Source of the DNA: Theobroma cacao
Taxonomy: Eukaryota; Streptophyta; Magnoliopsida; Malvales; Malvaceae
Reading direction: 5' to 3'
NCBI RefSeq assembly: GCF_000208745.1
Contig: NC_030856.1
Span: 5,400,049 to 5,464,048, forward strand
Length of the DNA: 64,000 bases
Shown here: positions 59,145 to 64,000 of the stretch, piece by piece
How positions within the stretch are numbered: position 1 is the first letter of the stretch
How the letters are laid out: each line of letters begins with the position of its first letter
Notes under the pieces: model-generated
What the model saw: only the letters and a program-made list of their open reading frames with translations
Database searches by the model: none
Told to the model about the DNA's origin: nothing
Position numbers and translations under genes: made by a program

Positions 59145-60550
59145 CTAACACTGCATGACCCTAAAATTGAAGTGGAACTTTGGATTGAAGCAACAAAACT
59201 CTGGCCATAACAAAATATGTTGATGCTTCCTTTCAACAACACCATTTTGTTGTGGTGATTCAACACAAGAAAGGTGATGAACAATTCTTGTCTTAGAAAA
59301 AAAAATCCTCAAGATTGAACTCTTTGGCATTGTCAAACCTAATGATCTTAATGGTAGTACCAAATCAATTTTTAACATAATTGTGAAAATTGGTGATAAT
59401 TGTGAACACATTAGATTTATATTTCAAAATAAAAAGCCATGTAAATCGACTAAAATCATCCATTACAGTTGAGAAATATCTATGATTAGAAATGGTAGAA
59501 ACCTCATAAAGTCCCTATATGTCCACATGAACAATTTCAAAAAGAGAAATAGTAGATTGCATATGAACTAGGAAGGGTAACTTCTCTTGTTTAGCCATAG
59601 GACACACTTCACAAACCAAATCATTGGAACATTGAATATCTAAACAAGTACTATCTATTACATTTATTCTTTCTAAAGGAGTATGACTTAGCCTAAAATG
59701 CTAAAGGTCAAATTTATATGGTGCAGAAATAGAATTGAGACCAATAGACTGGTTTATAAGTTTATTAAAAACAGTGGACTCATTTACAGACTTAACAAAT
59801 TGATCAAAAACTATACTTTGACAGGTTTTGTTCATCTTGTCCCCCTTGTAGAAGATACAATCTAGAAAAAACTTTAGCTACCCCAATCACCTTCCATGAA
59901 GGTATGTCTTGGATAATACAAGCTTGATCAATAAACCAAACACATTTAGTTTTTAACTTGGTAAATTGACTTACTAAAAACAAATTGAATTTGAAGCTAG
60001 GAACACATAGAACATTTGTCAATGTAATTAGTGGGGTAAGTTTTATGGTTCTTATATGAGTAACTACAGCCTTAGCTTTATTAGGGAGTTGTACATAACA
60101 ATTGAAAACTGATTTTGTAGAGATGAAATTGTCAAGAGTATAAGAAATGTGATCTGTAGCCCCTGTATCTACAATCCAAAATTTGTGATCTACCATTAAA
60201 TTTCTCATATATCTAAATTTGTATGGAAGGTTATTGGTAGTATGAAAACAAGTATGACCAAATACAATACTTGAAAAAGTAGAATTCACCAAAAAATGTT
60301 TGTTCTGTTGATTGGTATTAGGAATGTCTTTACCATCATCAATGCCAGTGCTATTCTTATTTAGAAGAGTCATCAACTTATTGATTTGCTGCTTAATAAA
60401 TGACATTTGGGACATGGTGTTAGATCCAGTCACCTCTTCTTCTTGCATAAGTTGTATGTCTTCCACAGTAGCAACAATATTGGTTGATTTTCCTCTTTTA
60501 AACGTATTTTTTCCTTTGTTGAACTTGAAATCCTCAAGAAATCCTATCAA
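59145..60550 (-). pseudogene. copia protease and integrase relic
   Basis: The protease is in an open block 60550-59804 with WIVDTGATDHIS, the Asp-Thr-Gly active site intact. The pre-integrase region is only partly readable (59800-59420). Integrase core remnants at 59411-59145 include [16 protein letters not shown], the conserved Glu-containing stretch. Stops and a frame change separate the blocks. Confidence 0.8.
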
Positions 60551-61505
60551 TCTATAGTATATCTCCTTGAGATGCCCTTTTTTTATTACAATGAGAACAA
60601 ATCAAGTCCATTTTGAACTTCCTCTTATCATCAGTTACTGTGTTCATAGCAGATGAATCTAGTAGAGGTTAAGATTGCACCAACATGTTCTTTTGTGCTT
60701 CTTCCCTCAATACTAAACTATAGACTGTATCCAAAGAAGAAATAGGATCTAATAGCATAATTTGTGACCTTATTGTAGAATATGATTCATTTAAACCATT
60801 CAAAAATAAAAATACCATATCCTTCTAATATTGAGCACTATACTTCTTAAAACACTCAAGATTGCATTTACCATATTCACACTACGGAAGAGGTCGATAA
60901 TTCCTCATTTCTTCCCATATTCCCTTTAGCTTTATGAAGTATAAATTTATTGACTTATTACCTTGAGTGACCTTACCAAGAGAATACTGCAAATTACAAA
61001 CTCTTATGTCATCGGGCTGTGAAAAATTCTACCTTAAAGTGTTCCATATCTCTGCTGCAGATTTCATGTAGAAAATGATTGAAGCCATTGGTGGAGTAAT
61101 TGATTCTAATAACCATGAAACAATTAGATTGTTGCATCTAATCTATGATGCAAACAAAGGATCCGTTGAAGTTGGTTTGGTAATGATTCCATTTAAAAAA
61201 CTTATCTTATTCTTAATTGAAATAACTAAAATAAAAGATTTGCTCCAAGGTACATAATTGGTTGTACTTAGCATAGGAGTAATCACTACTGATCTTGGAT
61301 GATCAGAGTGATGAAGAAAATAAAGAGACTAAGGATCTTTAGTTGGTGATAAGGTTGACTTAGAAACTATAGAATCCACCATTGATTCAACAGATTTTGA
61401 ACAATTATAAACTATCTTTCCACCATTGACAAGATTTAAGCAACCAGCAAGAAAAACATACAATAAATCTCAAGATTAATCGAAACATTTAAGAACCCTA
61501 ACCTT
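60551..61505 (-). pseudogene. copia gag relic
   Basis: Broken minus-strand frames with a gag signature: KLKGIWEEMRNYRPLP, FLNGLNESYSTIRSQIMLLD, then a zinc knuckle CSHCNKKGHLKEIYYRL in which the last Cys is replaced. The N-terminal part lies at about 61420-61080, just after the primer site. A plus-strand open frame at 61075 is its shadow. Confidence 0.72.
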
Positions 61506-61522
61506 GAGTTGCTTTGATACCA

Positions 61523-61810
61523 CATTCGAACATGTAAAGGAACTGAGAAAAGTCGAAAGGAAAATCAGAGGAAGGAAGAGAAATTGTAATTCTCATTAGC
61601 CAGATCAATTATTACAATAGTATTTATATATACTAAACTGACCAATAAGAAAACAGCTAATTAACAGCTAAGCTAACTAACTAACTAACTAAGCAAGCGG
61701 TAAAAGTAACCTAACCAACTAACCATAATAAATGAAAACAGTAAAACTATACAGTTAACTATACAATTAATATAAATAACCTATTCAGCAGCTTCTACTT
61801 TATGATTTAA
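61523..61810 (-). repeat. 5' LTR of the copia element
   Basis: Pairs with 53381-53688. Borders the primer site at 61522. Contains the same CTAA tandem run (61675-61692). Confidence 0.85.
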
Positions 61811-62731
61811 TGATGTGAAAGATATCTTCATTGCAAGAAAATGAAGATGGGCAGGGAAGATATTCGAGTTTGTGAGATATGGAGAAGCCATGGAAGCAAG
61901 AAAGGTAGTGGCAGCGTTGAACGGTCCATGGCTTCTAGATCAAAGCACATGGTGAATTTAGCAAAATATGGAGGAAGAGAAGAAAACCAGAGCAAAACAA
62001 CTAGTAAGTGGTGGGAATATGGTGAGAAAGAACGTGGAAAAAACAGAAAGAAAGAAACATATGCATAGGTGGTAAGGTACGAAAGGAAAAGTGAGATACA
62101 AAAAGAGAGTGAAAAAGAATGTTTAAAGGAAACTGGAAGAAGATGCGAATGAAAGGTAGGGGAGGAAAATTTGCAATGGTTGAGGAAGAGCGTAATAGCA
62201 AAAGTCGAGTATTATATGGAGGAGAAAGCAATGCAAGAGTATTTACAAATGGCGGTACCGTGGAGGATCAAAGTAAGGAATATAGCACCAAAAAATTACT
62301 TGATATCATTTGAAAATGATGAGGAGTACAAAGAAGCTTTGGCAGAGAAATGAAAAGAATTGAAAAAATGGTTCTTGTCCATTGATAAATGGAATGAAGA
62401 GTTCGTTACCCCAGTTAATTTCAAATGGGTAACGATGAAGGGAGTGCCGCTACTCGCATGGTGCTATGAAACTTTTGAAAGGCTAGCAAAATGTTGGGGG
62501 TGGACTTGTAAGAGTTGAGGATACACTAGACTGTAACAACTTAGTGGTGGCAATCATGGTTGTGGAAACAGAGAATGAAAACAAGATTGAAGAGGTGATT
62601 GAACTACAGGTGGGAGAGAGGAGTTACAAGGTGAAGGTTGTGGAGTTTCAAAGAATTGAAAAAAAAAGGAGAAGAAAAGGAAGTGGATGAATGCAACGAT
62701 GGAGACCAGGGATGGGAGGAATATAGAGAAA
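61811..62731 (+). pseudogene. LINE-ORF1-like RRM relic, main 3' part
   Basis: Resumes the RRM interrupted at 51676 and 53380: DVKDIFIARK, stop, WAGKIFEFV (worn RNP1), YGEAMEARKVVAALNGPWLL, then a Lys/Glu-rich linker. From about 62170 a DUF4283-like domain follows: MQWLRKSVIAKVEYYMEE, KNYLISFENDEEYKEALAEK, a stop, WVTMKGVPLLAWCYETF and, after a shift near 62500, VEDTLDCNNLVVAIMVVETE. This RRM plus DUF4283-like order is the usual plant LINE ORF1 layout. No reverse transcriptase follows: an LTR begins at 62732. Confidence 0.75.
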
Positions 62732-64000
62732 CTGTCACGCCCCAGACCCGAGACATGACAGACGCCGCATACCTGTAAGGTATAATCCTACAGACATGCA
62801 AGCCTCTAAACTATATAACTTAAACCATTACTAAAAGAGACTGATATATCTGAAAAATTTAGTGATTTATAAACTATATATGTTGACAGAATTTCCAAAT
62901 ATCATAATTTGATAATATTTAAAATTAAATCTCCAAAACCATAAAGCTACTAAGTCAAGATAAAAGTCTGAATACTAATTAAGATAGTTCGATGTTCATA
63001 ATATTTAAATAAATCCTAGATAATTTAAGTGCTACTAAATTAAACATCACTCCCCAAAATTTTTGCGTGGTTGACCAAATCACAACCTGAAAAAAAATTT
63101 GAAGGAAGGGGTGAGTCCAACTACTCAGCAAGTAACTAACATCCCTTTAGCCGGATTAAGCATGCTTAAAACATTCAGGGCAAAATATCATTTACAAATG
63201 CCAAGACAAAATATTGGGTAATCTTATTTGGAATCACATACTTCAAACTTTGCGCATTCAAATAACAGAACAAATATATTCACAATATTTAACTTTTAAT
63301 GGTCTCCCATATCATGCTACGACCACACTTAACCCCTGTGGCATAGGTCCGAAATAGAACCACAATTAACCCCGGTGGCACGGGTCAGAAGCATATCAAA
63401 GCAACCATTGGCTGCACTGAACAGATATCACAAATACTACTATTCTGTAACCAGTAGTGCGGTTGGGAGATCGATCTCTAATCACAGAATACATGTCGAT
63501 ATGGCCAACATTTAACCCCATTGGCAGAGTCAGAGCATAGCCATACTAGGAGATAAAACAGAAATATATATTTTTAGATTACCCAAAGTTCATAAAACAG
63601 TATATCAAATTTCTCAAGCGTATCTCATACACCACAAAAGCATATTTGTTTCAGACTAAATATTTGTATTTATATTTGCGAAATCGTATATGCATACATT
63701 ATACAAAGCCATGAACAAATTTCAAAATCAGAAATCACGTTTGCATAAACCACATTCTAAATCCAATATATAAACTCATATACATATACATTTTGCATAC
63801 TCAACCCGATTTTAATAAATCATAGGACAAAATATTATATCTCATATACAATTTCAGATTGAGGCTAATTTTTAGGGTGTGAAAACACCGAATGGATACC
63901 AGTCACTTACCTTGTCATGATCTGAAACTCTCATCGAGCCCGTGACAACCGCCGCGACATCCCGATAGGCACTCATTACCCCGAATGTCGATCGAAACCC
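62732..64000. mobile_element. Start of another LTR-type element
   Basis: The RRM/DUF4283 relic stops abruptly at TGTCACGCCCCAGACCCGAG, a typical start of plant gypsy-type LTRs. The following 1.27 kb is AT-rich and non-coding with repeated CCCCGGTGGCACGGGTC-like segments (63310-63540). The element leaves the window at its right end, so neither the other LTR nor coding parts can be seen. Confidence 0.55.

Larger units (their letters stand above)
53381..61810 (-). mobile_element. Ty1/copia retrotransposon, decayed, with nested gypsy insert
   Basis: LTRs are 61810-61523 (5') and 53688-53381 (3'), about 290-310 bases. The primer site complementary to tRNA-iMet, TGGTATCAAAGC, is at 61522-61511; the polypurine tract CTTGAGGGGGAG is at 53700-53689. 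Coding order on the minus strand is copia-like: gag, protease, integrase, reverse transcriptase, RNase H. A 3.15-kb gypsy element interrupts the integrase C-terminal region. Multiple stops and shifts. The flanks are an RRM relic, which also gives its orientation. Confidence 0.88.

Overview
This is plant nuclear DNA, most likely from a eudicot. It has spliced plant genes of the GH3 acyl-acid amido synthetase family, plant-type transposons (CACTA, Ty1/copia, Ty3/gypsy, LINE), AT-rich intergenic DNA and two assembly gaps (18455-18514 and 33029-33635). I could not name the species. There are no operons, ribosome binding sites, CRISPR arrays or intact RNA genes. Gene calls rest on splice-site-consistent exons and on recognisable protein motifs.

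The backbone is a broken cluster of GH3 genes. GH3 enzymes adenylate an acyl substrate and join it to an amino acid; these copies look most like subgroup III (PBS3/GH3.12-like). GH3-A (6396-3651, minus, 591 aa) is the only copy whose four exons read through with no visible damage, although intron 3 has a GC donor. Next to it (8647-7622) lies an exon 4 relic split by a LINE. A second type occurs as a repeated unit made of a decayed A-type exon 1-2 relic followed by a B-type gene. GH3-B (22519-25704, plus) is complete except for one missing base. GH3-D (50792-47584, minus) is fully open but has Gly-to-Arg in the YRVGD motif. GH3-C (35211-34364) keeps only exon 3. A mirrored exon 1-2 fragment (19658-19188) forms a 1.8-kb-armed inverted repeat with the front of GH3-B.

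Transposons fill the rest. From 9039 to the first gap lies a decayed CACTA element with a TNP2-type transposase and a second Ptta/En/Spm-type gene, both on the minus strand. Pieces of related CACTA elements lie at 30170-31140 and 31608-34295. A Ty3/gypsy fragment covers 27820-30170. From 36740 to 45457 an 8.7-kb LTR element, oriented minus and primed by tRNA-Arg, has a gag remnant and no visible pol. It carries an antisense, intron-containing plant mobile domain (PMD) gene. From 51304 to 62731 a LINE-ORF1-like RRM gene relic is split by an LTR-like element (51677-53367) and a copia element (53381-61810), and the copia is itself split by a 3.15-kb gypsy element (55804-58952). A further LTR starts at 62732 and leaves the window.

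The first 3.5 kb holds two host-gene fragments lying back to back, a tandem CCCH zinc finger and a Qa-SNARE, and then a LINE 3' end with a poly(A) tail. Most reading frames outside GH3-A and GH3-D are broken. The live questions are which GH3 copies are expressed, whether the GH3 inverted repeat makes double-stranded RNA, and whether the PMD-carrying LTR element is a repeated family.
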